Of a stretch of DNA of 64,000 nucleotides, positions 1 to 11,900 are shown one piece after another; the first letter of the stretch is position 1; each line of letters opens with the position of its first letter. Where the stretch lies: positions 4,803,652 through 4,867,651 of the forward strand of contig PTFA01000011.1 in assembly GCA_003342895.1 (NCBI GenBank). Direction: 5' to 3'. Under the pieces are notes generated by a model, which saw nothing but the letters and a program-made list of their open reading frames with translations, made no database searches and was not told the origin of the DNA. Position numbers and translations under genes: made by a program. This DNA comes from Casuarius casuarius. Taxonomy: Eukaryota; Chordata; Aves; Casuariiformes; Casuariidae.

Positions 1-3000
1 CGTTAGCAATGCAGGAAATATCCATGGTTTCTGTATCACCTCTTTATTGTTGAGTATTTTATTTCACTTTGTCAATGAAGATGCTATAGTGACTTTCCTT
101 TGCCCTAAGCTGAGTGTCAATGGATGTCGGGGCAGGAGGTGGGTAGTGTGCATTAACCCCAGCAAATATAAATGCTTTACTGAAGCCAGGAGATCCATTT
201 GACTTTTTTTTTTTTCGTATGCCAAGGATCTAACTTTGCTTCAGATTTCCTACTGGGTGCATGTAATCTTGCTACCAGAAGGACTTGAACTGGAATAGCG
301 TTCATTTACCTCTCTCTCTGAGATCAGTGGTCACAATGCTACGTCTGAGTGTAGCCTTGAAGCCTAAATGCAGGCTGCCTGTAGAAGTTTCCATCTCCTT
401 GGTCAGTTTATATTTGCCTTTGTTTTGACTGAGATATTGTGTGCTGCTCTGATGTGGCTTATATGAAGCCTATAGAAATGTATGGGGGTGGATAATGGCT
501 GCTCTTTAGTTATTTTAGTTTAGTTTAGTTTTAGTTTAGTTTAGTTATTGTCATCTCTGTGGCTTTCAAAGGCTTGTGTCTGCCACAAAAAGGAAAAACT
601 TACTACTATGCTAGGCTCTGCATAAATGCAGAATGCCATCCTTTTTCTGGGTAAACCTTGAGAATAGTTACTATAAGCATTGTGAGGAATATAAATCTAG
701 CTGTTAGTTGAACCCAAGATTATTTTAATATGAGAAAAAAATTATTTACTACAAAAATAAATTAATGAAGTATAAAAGCCAGGAGAGTTACTTATAAGCT
801 TTTATAGTTCTTCAATTTCTTTGGTTAAAATTTACTGCAAACAAGCAAGTGATCCTACCAGAAATCCATGCCTAAGTACTAAGAACAGAATAAATCTCCT
901 CAAAATGCATACATGGAAATAACATTGACTTGGTTGTAAGAGCAAGTTTTGGTGATGGCAGAGCCTATGTCCCTGATCTCAGCTGGAAGGTGGCACTCAC
1001 ACTTTCTAAAACACCCACCTAACTTTTTGTCTTTCTGTGGAAGATCATCTAAATGATATGGCAACATCTGGGCCTACTTAACTTATCCTGAAATGTTGAA
1101 CTGGGTTCTGAAGTGGAGCCAGCAGGACATGCTTCTCAGGAAATAAAGACTGTGGAAAAGGAAACAAAAAATTCTGTTAGCCACAGGCATAGCTGAAGTT
1201 GCATGAATTTGTTTCCTCAGGCACGCCAGCCACAGTAGAAAGAATTTAAAGATTTAGGTGATTGGGGAAGCCAGCCTATGGCCAGATGAAACTTGTGTGT
1301 GTGNGCACCAGTAAGCTCCACATTATTTGAGTCCATGTGATAAATAGCAAGACCCCAAGAAGGTAAGTTGTAACTCAAGCTCCACTCTCTTGTCTCTCTT
1401 GTTTTGCTTTTTTTTGGAAGCTATACCATTGTCTCTTGCTTTTCATTTATATGTGCACATGAGAGAGTCCCAACAGAGCCCTTTGATGATTTCCTAAAGT
1501 TAAACCAGAGCTTGTCACTGATCAAATCAGATTCTCTGATGTTAATGATGGTGTTTAAATCTGCCCTTACGTGATTTAACTGTCACACCTTCTTTTAATC
1601 CCATAGAAATGCTGTGTCCCTTTGAAGAGGATGATGGAATAAGAACCCTCCTAACTGTGTGTTTAGTGACAGCAAGGTGTAAAGAAAAGGTAGCTTAATG
1701 GACACTTAAATCTGGTAGGCATTTATATTCCTAAGTAAGTGCTGCTATTCATTATCTGTGTGCTTTTGTAGCTAGATCACTGGGTAGGGAATTGAAGCTG
1801 AAGGATGTTGTCATTGTCTTAAATTCTCCTCGGGCAATACTTACAGTAATTCCTCCTAGTGTTGACTTTGTGAGTGGTGATAATGTGCTATATTAGTTTG
1901 GGAGTTTGATCATTTGACTATGTTAGTCTATTGATTGACTGTAATACTTCAAAATTCCATATTTAATTAGCTTAGATAAATGTGGAATGTTGCTTTTGCA
2001 AGGTTTGCTTGCTTTTATGTCTATTTGATTGGCATTATACTTTTTATTATTTTGATTAAAAAAGAAAAATTAAGTTGCAGCTTTTGACAAATTGGTACAT
2101 GGACCTATTTTCTTTATAGTTGCAGAATACATATATCTTGAGGCATGAAATTTGTAAGCCCTCTGAGTTCCCTTCAAAATTAGTTCTAAAATGCTTCACA
2201 ACATGATTAATAATAATAATAATGATCACTATGGCAAAAAGCTTTCTGTTTCAGTATAGAACTCTTGGGTTTTGTTTTTTTTTTATTCTAGATATAAGAA
2301 AGTAAAAATGATAACCCATTTGTCATTTGTGCACACCAAAATATTATGAAAGCGATACTCTACTGAAAGAAACCCAGCAAAATAGGTCTTAAACTGAGGT
2401 ACATGAGGAAGTTGAGAAAGATGTTGGCATAAACTTGGAAACTGGAGCAGAATGGCTTGCAAATTTGCAATTCAGCTTTTCTTTGGCTTTCTAGGATTGT
2501 GAGAATTGTTCCCTATTTGCAAGAGAAAAGAAAAGATCTTTTTAACTTGCACTAGGAGGCAAAACTGACTCTCAGATGAACGCAGGCAGTGTTCCCATTG
2601 TGAGGCTGCACGGCATATGATTGAATTTTATGAAATGGAAGGAGCACAGCCTGCTTCTCAGGCCTCAGAGGAAGTAGCTTGGCTTTTGAATGACTGTCAG
2701 GCTTACTTGGCCTAAAAGTTTTGTGTTGATATAGAATGGATTAAAACTTTTAATTCCCCCCCTTTGGCAGATTAGTTCTATGCACGTACTTTTTCTTTCT
2801 TTCTTTTTTTTTTTTTTTTTTAAACATGGGCAGATTTAAGATAGTATGTTAGTTATATGAATATACTGCTGCAATTGCTTATATATCTGTGTAAATGCAC
2901 ATTCCTTTATAATTTAGTATTACAGGGAAATCTGTGATAAGTAGGCAGGCACCGAAGTGTTAATAAAACTCTAGAGGGGATAAGACCAAAAAAAGAAAAG

Positions 3001-5838
3001 AACCCAGACAATTCTTTTTTTTTTAATTAGCCCCAGATTTGGGACTACAGTTAGGAGAGGGAAGTTTTTGTGATAGCTTGGGCTTCACTGTAGGGGCCTC
3101 TTTGTCTTAACTGGTTTGTAGACTAACATGTCCAGGCCAACCTGCCGCATGCTTGGGGTGAAGGCAAGTGCCTAGGACAGGTTACAGCCAAGGCTATGGG
3201 AAGTCCAGAGGGTCGGGCACAGTTTTATCTGGTTTTATCTGTTGATTTAATATAAACACATGCAGGGGTTGAAACCATCCTACTTTTTTCTTTCCTGAGG
3301 AGGTTAGCTGAGCAGGAAAATAATAGAATATGTGAGGACACTGAAAAATATACTGTCTGATCTTGTGATCTAAGTTTTTCCCAAACCTGTTATATCCCTG
3401 AATTGCATACTTGTCATGAAAATGTTAACTCCTGTATTGAACCTGATGGATTTACTAATCCTAAGACATCTAAGGAGATTTCCCTTGCCTTAAAACAAAC
3501 AGGCCCGCATTCATATTTACTCAGTAAGTAGAACTTTGCTGTTTGCTTTTATTTATTTTTTTAAGGTTAAAATAGTGGTTTTTTTCNTTTTTAAGCCTTG
3601 TCTAAAATGATGTGGTGGGAATAAAGAGGGTGTTTTATTGCACACTCAGTATTTTCCTATTTTACTCAGTTCATCTGACTGTTGAGAAAGTAGATGTAAC
3701 CCAAGATGCTGACTGCAAGGCAGTCTAGGCCTTTCTCACATAAAAGGGCTGTTCCCCATCCTATTTCTGAGGGGAACCCTCAGAGCCCATTCAGTCTCGG
3801 TTGCTCATGAATATGTACCCTCAGGTTTGCTTGTGAAGGCAGGGCAACTGTGAGTGCTCTCCACTGACCGCCTTGGTTCTAAATGGACTTCAGAGAACAT
3901 GTTGCTTCTCCCACAGGAGAGGTGATGGCTTTGGGATTCTCTGCGAGGAGATTTGCTGGGATTTGCTCTGAGACGTGAGAGAAAGTGGAAGGAGAAGAGA
4001 AAAATCTCGCTCTGCTCTCCAAATTGTGCAATTGGTAATGTTTGCTCAAGCCAGCATCTTTCACCAGCGTGACACTTTCTTAAATTAAGGAAGTTTGGAA
4101 GGAAATCCAAAAGCTAATGGCCATGCTGCATAGAGAATTTACACTTCCAGTAAACATGGCTGGACACTGAACTACCTTCTGCTAAAACCAGGAGTTTTTA
4201 TTGCTCTAATGAGTTACAGAGGCTGTGAAGTGAAATGGCAGCTCTGATTATTCCCCCTACATTAGCCACTGTACACATTTTTAAAAGCTGTTAAAAGGGC
4301 AACTCATACTTCCTGCCTGGGCTCTGGAACTCAAACCTGTTCTGAATGCTTGAATTATGTCTTATTTTTTACTTAAGGTTATGATAGTGGAATTTTCTGA
4401 AAATTACTTGATCATCTGACAGAGTAAACTGGACTGAGCCAACAAAATCCCGTGGTCCTGGGTAACTGACCCATAACAGAAAGCTTGATGCAAAAAAAGT
4501 GTGTGTGTGAGGACCTGTTCTAAAAGCAGTAAAGGGCTGAAAGATAAGAATCAGTGAAGACATCAACGAGACATTCAGCTTTTTGCAAATACAGACTGTG
4601 TGGGCATTTCTCTGTGGTGTAGAAAAATGTAGATAAATACTTGCTTGTCATTTTCACAGCTACCATTTTTCTGCTCTTTACGACAGANAGGAAGATCGTG
4701 CTATACCAAAATGAACTGATTCGACTAGGTACTAGGCAGCATGAAAGCCAGGAGTCCTGTCTTGGCTTTCTTCCGTGTTTTGGTCTACGGTGATATGAGA
4801 AGGAGGGGAAAAAAAAGAAAGCAAAACCAAATTAAAAAAACAAAGCTTTTGATTTTGAATACTTTCCTAACCTCAGAATCTTTCAAAGGATAATTTTTTA
4901 GAGAAAAAGCACTTACCCATTTAGTAAATGGAGGTCAGGAAAACTACCCTAGTTTTTCTCCTTCCCCAGCAGTGGGGAAGTTCTGCTTAGTTGTCTGGCA
5001 CTTAAAGAAGTTTCTGAAAGGATAGCTATGTTTTTCTAGGGAAAAGGAAAGCCTATGTTCTGAGGTAAAGAAAGAAATTCTCCTGCCTCCCAACAGCAGT
5101 CTGAAACAGGAGGATGTCACGGTAAGCATTATTTTTTTTTCTTCAGAATTTCTCTATTTTTCTTATCTGATACCCACATCAAAATTCTCCTACTCGGAGT
5201 ACAAATACAATAACGTATAAGTAATAAAAATTGAAACTTTTTTTCACCAATGAAAAGAGACGTCAGTAGGCTGTAGTTCTGTACATTCGTTATAACGTCC
5301 TGAGACTGTTTGCTGGGAGCCTGGCTCTTCCTGTCTATGCTAGCAAAATAATTTGATGCGGATGCTCTGTTGAGGCGGAGAAGCAGTTATGAAGGACTTT
5401 GGGCAACTTTTAGGAACTGGATGATGTTAAAATCACTGTAGACTGGAGCAATGATTATGTGATTCTGGTCTAAATTCTAACTTTCATCTGTTTTCGTTAG
5501 TGTCCTCAGAGCTCGAATAGACCTGTTGCATGTAGAGAGAGTATGTGTGTGGGGGTGTTCTGGTTTGTGGTATCTGTTGTCTTGAATGTTGTTTTTTTTT
5601 TTTTCTAGCTGTTTTTAGAGCAGATATGCACTTTACTGTCTCTTTGTCCTAGTTAAATGCAGAGGGGTTGCTTTACGTTATTTCCAAGGTCGTCGCTTCA
5701 GAGGGAGGTCTGTGCACTTTTGATTGCAGTAAGTGCTAAGACAGACTTGTAGTACCAAGCTATGTGATACTAGCTCTCTTCTGCACCGTAAGAAGAACAC
5801 ACCAATAACTGCCTATGACTTGCTTTTTTCTAATGCAG
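1..5838. other. 5' flank, no gene recognised
   Basis: AT-rich non-coding sequence upstream of the CD160-like gene. Open frames are short and on inconsistent strands. It contains a TTTAG-rich simple repeat (505-547), a TAA triplet run (about 2208-2223) and T-rich tracts near 2797-2821. A stretch ending in a good donor (gtcacg|gtaagc, donor at about 5120) could be a 5'-UTR exon of the CD160-like gene, but this cannot be shown from sequence alone. The final bases (tgcttttttctaatgcag, ending 5838) form a splice acceptor directly before the predicted ATG, so at least one upstream untranslated exon is expected. Confidence 0.5.
505..547 (+). repeat. TTTAG-type simple repeat
   Basis: An imperfect (TTTAG)n run with single-base length variants. 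Confidence 0.85.
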
Positions 5839-5929
5839 ATGACTACGATCCCAGGGTTCCTGACTAGAGCTAGAGGAAGCAACCCCATTCTGGTTTTCCA
5901 AATGGCAGTGCTGGCAATGCTGGTATCAG
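5839..5929 (+). CDS. CD160: CD160-like exon 1: signal peptide
   Basis: The exon begins at the ATG directly after an acceptor (tttttctaatgcag) and ends at donor g|gtaagg. It encodes 30 residues plus one base (phase 1). A basic, polar N-terminal half is followed by a hydrophobic core (ILVFQMAVLAMLVS), consistent with a signal peptide that is longer than usual. A second in-frame ATG at codon 22 would leave too short a leader, so the first ATG is preferred. Confidence 0.65.
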
Positions 5930-8900
5930 GTAAGGAGAAGCCCTGAAAAGGAAAAGCATGCTGCTGACATTTTTTTAATCCTATATAGGAGTTATTTGGT
6001 TTGGCTGAGAGATGTGGTCTGTGTTGTGGGAAAGAAAGAATATTTATTGCAATCTGCTTCCAGTGGGGCATGCTGTGCAGGATGTTCTTTTATCTTTTTG
6101 TTTCATCCACTGCTGAATTTTGCCCAGGGAGCCGTAAGGTGAAATCTGCTCCCAAAAGAAGCAGTATTTAGAGCCAATCGGTATTTTTATATTATCTTCC
6201 CCTGGAACAGTTCAACTTTTGACAAAAGCAAAAAATTTCAGGTTGAAGAGAAACAAACAAGCAAAAAACCCAAATGTCCCTCTCCCCTGATGTCTTCACT
6301 TTTTTTTTTCTTGAAGAAAGGATGTTCTTTTCATCTTCTATTTTTGTGAAAACACCAGTTTCTGTAGAGAATACTCTATTAGCTCAATGCCTTTGCTGCA
6401 AGACTGGGATAGGATATAATGATTTTCCTCCTCAAACATTAGGGAAAAAAATGTTATTTTCACTGTGGGACATGTTATCCTGGGCTGTGTGTATGTATCT
6501 GGAGTGTAACACAGTCCCTGCTTTCAGTGTTCATAAACAAATAGAAAAGTATGGTGAGGGAGGGGGACATGGCCTGGCATAAAGGTCAGTTCAGTTAATG
6601 TCTACTCTTTTAAATCACAGAATACAGTATGCTGGAAATAATTTATGCATCTGGCATGAAATACGTGGAAGAAGGGGGGACCCTGACTTTGAATTGCACC
6701 ATCAGGCATCGACAGGATCAGTCTTCACAACTGGAGGCCCACTGGTATAAAAAAGCCGGGAACCAAAACGAGATGGAGTTTGGAAAAGAGCTGGAATGCC
6801 TGCAACTATCGCATGGCTCAGACCCCAGCACCAGCGTTGTGTCATTTCTGCTCCTCAAAATCCAGAGCGTCAATCAATCCGACAGTGGCCGATACCAGTG
6901 CAGGGCCAAAATAATGAATGCTGCCCTAACAGCTGTGGGCCACTTTATTAGAGTGAATGTAACAGGTAAGCTTTGTATGTCTAAGGGCTTTCTTGCAGAG
7001 AGAGTTGGGAAAGTGCATGGTTGTCTCTAAAGTGAAATTTCTGCGTGATAAAAACTGTGTTCATGAAGGTGTATCCTCTTCTCCTAGGGTGTGAAACTAA
7101 AAATGATTGTTGCCACACTGTGACAGAGGAATGTTTCATACTCCTCTGTCGCTTCATCTATGCATGCTGAGATGTGACATGTGAAAAATTGTGGGGGTGG
7201 TTTTAGATTGGCTGTGGATCTCTCCAAGCTAATGGGGAATAGTTCCTCCTGTGATTTCCACTCTTAGTACTGTTGCCAGTGCTGAAAGGAATTGGGCGGA
7301 AAAAGCAGTATGTGGAAATGTGCACTAGTCTCTATCTCAGGCTAGACACAGGTCTACCCTGGTTCATTTAGCAGCTATTCTTGATTTTTAGCCACAGCTA
7401 ACTTCACAGGTGGTAAAGNTATATTCTCTGAAATGGAGATCTCTGTGTTTTCTTAAACAGACACCTCTGTGTATGCAAATATTCTATCACCCCTCAAACA
7501 CCTTGCAATATGCGTAGACCTCAGAGAGGATTGGTGCTTAGAGGGAGTAGGACTCATGATGTGGCAGTTAGCATGGTGAATTATTTTGTTCTCATGGAGA
7601 TGAATTTGTTTTCTTGTTTCATTACATAAGTTAGAAAGATAATGTGCAGAAGGACTTGGAGGGCTGAAACACATAGTGCCCATGTGCAATCATTTCTGCA
7701 GAGTTCATAAATGATCATATGGTATGGTGTCCTCTGGTCTTATTGAATGACTCCAGTTCCAAATCTCCAGCAGAAGGGAATATCTCTTCGTCCTAACTAG
7801 CCAAGGTTCTCTCCCAGTGATGGTGGCGGTAAACTAATGCAGCTGTGTAGGTTTATTCTGGGCTGTTTTGATCAAGGGCAGCTGGTAGCAACCAACTCGT
7901 ATTCCTTCCAAGTTATTCTCCCAGCTTTGTTACGATGTAGGAATTATATTTGACTTTTGCCTCCTTCAATTTTTGTCCAGTATATTTTGACTAAGAAAAT
8001 TAACTAAATGGGTTCTCTTTAGTCACCTTTCTGACATTAAGGTTTAGGGTAAGGAAAGACTTTTATTTGTATGTTGGTCACTGTCATATCAGGTACGAGC
8101 GTTGTCAATACCACAGAGAGGACAGAGGGCAACTTTCAATCGAACGAAGCTCTGAGTGTGGATTCTCAGCTGGAGAAGATGTGGGCAGTGCCCATGGTAT
8201 TCTGGATAATTGTATATGTCAAAGGTAAGAAGACGTGCATAGATCTTTTCCTAAGATAAAGCCTATGATTTGTTTCTTACAAAATCGCATGTCATACAAG
8301 TGGATTTCTGGCGTAACCCTGATATTTAACAATCTCTCCTTCCACACTGTAATCATTCCATTGAGGTGGGTGGGCTAGAGCTCCCCAAGCAGGAGGGTAA
8401 AATGATCCCAACTAACTAGCAGGGGGGTGGCTTTTGAGAGATTTTGCAGAAGGTGCAGCTGAGCTGGATTCAGGCCAACATCCACAGAAGCCACCTGTCA
8501 TAGTGTCCAGTTCTTGGTCATGCCAAAGCAGAGTGCACTGAATGAGCATGTAACTGTTGTTTTATGGGCTTCAGATGATGCCTATGTGGCCTTTTGGGAA
8601 TATGTGTGTTTGGGCGCTAATGTGACATAAGGTATCCTGCTAATTAGATACCGAGCCACAGCTCAGGCAGTTGATTTAGACAGATGATGATCTTTCTTAT
8701 TGGCCAGATGACCCTTCAATACATCTAAGAAACAGTTTTGCATTAGTCATTTTTTGGATAAGCCTGTGTTTTATTAATTTGGATTAGTACATTTTGCTCC
8801 CTAACAGCCTTAGGGCTTTTCCGTTGTTTTGTTGTGTGTGTGCGTTTCCCTGCTCCCCCCTTGAAGGACTTGTGCCACGAAGACTCAGTTTGTGACGAAG

Positions 8901-11900
8901 ACTGTTTGTGACGTCCGAGCTGCTTCCCTTAACAACAAGATAACATTCCTGAGATGCTGTAAGAACAACTCCATCTTATGGCACATGATGAAGGCCTGGG
9001 ATTCACATTGTGTTTCATGGCACGCTTCAAGGCAAATGCTCAGGGGCTTTTTTCTCGACTTCCTGTATATCAGTTCATTAGAGTTTTTCCCTTTGCCTGT
9101 TAATCCCAGCTACATCCTACAACAGGATTCTTTCTTCGTGCCTTTTCTAGTCCTAGAATTGAAATCGTCTTGCATCTAATGTCAGTTCTTACATGTCTTG
9201 CCTTCATTCAGGCAACAGATTTCTCAGTGTTGTGCTCTTTGAAATGAAGAGATGGTTTCTTTGCAACTGTGTTTTCTGAGCCCTGCCTCCCATGCAGGGA
9301 GGTTTTTCCTTTCTGCTATAATTCTCTGTGCAAAGAAGGATTTTCTCTAGAGCTGCTCTCCTGTGTTCTTCTCTCGTCTGAAATTTTTTCTGACATCTTT
9401 CTGTTCTATTCTCTGTGCTGTTTAAGTTGCACTGAAAAAGCTTGAGGCCCTTATTCAATCCTAAGCAATATGAGGAAGACTTCTGCCGTACGAGGTAGAC
9501 TTGTGCAAAATGGGTTTGGCAGCTTTTCTCGTTTTCAGATGGATTCCAATTGTCCTTGTATTTACAGATCATTTGGAAAATTCAGAAAGTAAGCTCCTCT
9601 AACAAGCTTCCAAGACACAATAAATTCTTAGGTTAGGCCCAGAGCTATGTTCCTGTGTGTGTAAAGAGATGGATGGAGGATCATGCATTTCTTTTTTAAA
9701 GCTTCACTTAAAGTCACTCTCTGAGGTGGATTTAAATGTTGTCCATGTGTAGATTGCAAACTCTTTAGAGCAGGGAGGACCCCTCTCTTTCTCTTTGGAA
9801 GACCCATTTCATACCATGCAGGTTAGAATGGAGAGTGCACAGGAAGCAGAAATGAAGTCATTTTCAAACTAAATCATCTACAAACAGAAACCAAAAATAC
9901 ACATATTATTTTACTCTAGTTGTGGGATGTTTTTAAAGGCTATTTTATTTTGCCTACAGTCTTTTGAATGATATTGTGTTCCTTTTCCCTTCTGCAAATA
10001 TTTAGGTAAATTTGCTGTTTGTGTAAGGGATAGATTCTTAGGGCTTAAACTTTGCTACCAAATGACAATGGAAAGGTGGTTACATCTGTATCTGTCAGTA
10101 TGTTTGGGAATTCTTTCCACTGTTACTAAAACTTCTGATAATGTGACATAGATCAGAAGTGCTTTTCATTCTTGGGCATTTGTGTGTGATGATTTTGAAT
10201 GTAAAAGTTGACAAGCATCTTCTCAATAAATAAGTCAAATGATTATTTATCTCCTTATCACTTTGCCAGGTATCTGAGTGTTTATTAGCTCCGAAGGGCT
10301 ACACTTACGTTTTGTGAGCCTTTTCATCAAAGGTAGCCTGATACTGGGTTCTTGTTAAAATAAATTAATGTGTTACATCTGACAGAACCAGGTGCTTAAA
10401 GGACACCCTTGATGTTGNGAACCAGCAACAAGCAGTACAGATGTATCACTAGCTGTGGGGGGGCAGGAAGAACGTTGTATGATCCTGTATTTTGGGCTGC
10501 CCTAAGCCGATCCAGACTGCAGATATTTTTAACACTCTCCTTCAGCAGACGGCATGCTATACAATTCCACAGTGACATGATGCTTCTCCTGCAGGTTGGT
10601 GTAGCTATGTTTCCACCTCCTGGCAAATATAAGGAACAACTGGAAAGAGACTAATGAGCATTATGTTTTGATTTTTTCAGGGCACTGGAAGTAGGAATTT
10701 TAAAGACGTGCTTCTCTTAAGCTTAGGGAGATTTTTAACTCTTCAGATTTCCATTTTCTATGCTATTTATAAGGCATATACTTTTACAAACAGTTTGCTT
10801 TGTAACTACTGTGAAAATGAGTGCTCGAAGTGAGAAGAGTCTTAAATACAAGGTGCTTGCAGCAAGACTGCAAGTCTTGTATACAAGTACTATATATTGA
10901 GGGAGGGACCATAAGTCCATTTCCAAGATAATTGGAAAGAGATGTGAATACATGTCAGTGAAGCTCCAGTCGGTATGAATTCTCAGCCTCTAAAATATCT
11001 ATACGTTCTGCCTGTTATGGAGGTACATGCTGTTATGGAGAACACATAGTCAAGACTGTAGGCATTCTGTCAGGTAAGTGCCCTTCAGCACTAAAAGTTT
11101 TAATTTTCCCAAATCAAAACTCTTGTCAAATCAGGACAATATCTCCCTCTCTCTGACCACAGCGCAGCAGTACAGGATGGGGTTTTCTTTGAGTACTTGA
11201 TCAGAAACCTGCCGCGCCCTTTTCCCTTTCTCCCTTGTTAGGTCAATGCCATCTGCCCATTTCACGGGAAAGACACCAAAAGTCCTTTCACTAGACATCT
11301 CAGAAATGCCCTGCGTGGAGAGAGAGAGTCAAGTCAAGTTTGAGTAGACAGTGAAATATATATTTCTAGGACCTATGAAGAAATATAGATTGCTAATCTA
11401 AAATTTTCAATTGAAAATGTTTTTTCAGAGGAAAACTGATTTTCAGGATAACTGTCCAAGTGTGCATTCAGCCAGGGTCCCTTATGGGCATAATCAGATT
11501 GCTGTTCCTTTTGCTGCATTAGATGGATTAAAGCTAGCTTTTATAAGTCCACCTATGCTGCTGCCATATCTCCAGTTTAGTAGTGCATGTATGTAGGCTT
11601 AGTTGAGTAAAAGTGCTGAACTCCAAAATATTGAATCTGGACTTTGAATGATATTTTCTTTTTTCCATCGTTCAGTTGCAGTGACTCCCATGTAAACTGC
11701 AGTCGGGTCCACAACTTGTCTTCTTTTACATGAGACATTCCCTTTTTCAGGAAAGGATTTTTGGAAGCCTGCATAGTTCAAAGTGCCCCCAGTATGTCCC
11801 TTTGAATGCGTTTTTGAATCCCTTTATCTTGAGGCTGTTTATCAATGCAGCAATGGAAAAACTAGNCCTGATGATAAAATGTGCAGAAACTGTGATGCCC

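Noticed and set aside
5760..6071. 103-codon - strand frame over the CD160-like first exon
   Set aside because: Antisense to the signal-peptide exon, with no recognisable domain.
6274..6582. 102-codon + frame just before the CD160-like V exon
   Set aside because: Intronic and T-rich, with no Ig features, and it ends before the exon acceptor.
10550..10690. Short in-phase frames after acceptor-like sites, considered as a CD160-like last exon
   Set aside because: Only 4-14 codons each with no motif. The 17812 acceptor with exon 4 gives a more coherent tail, though these remain possible alternatives.
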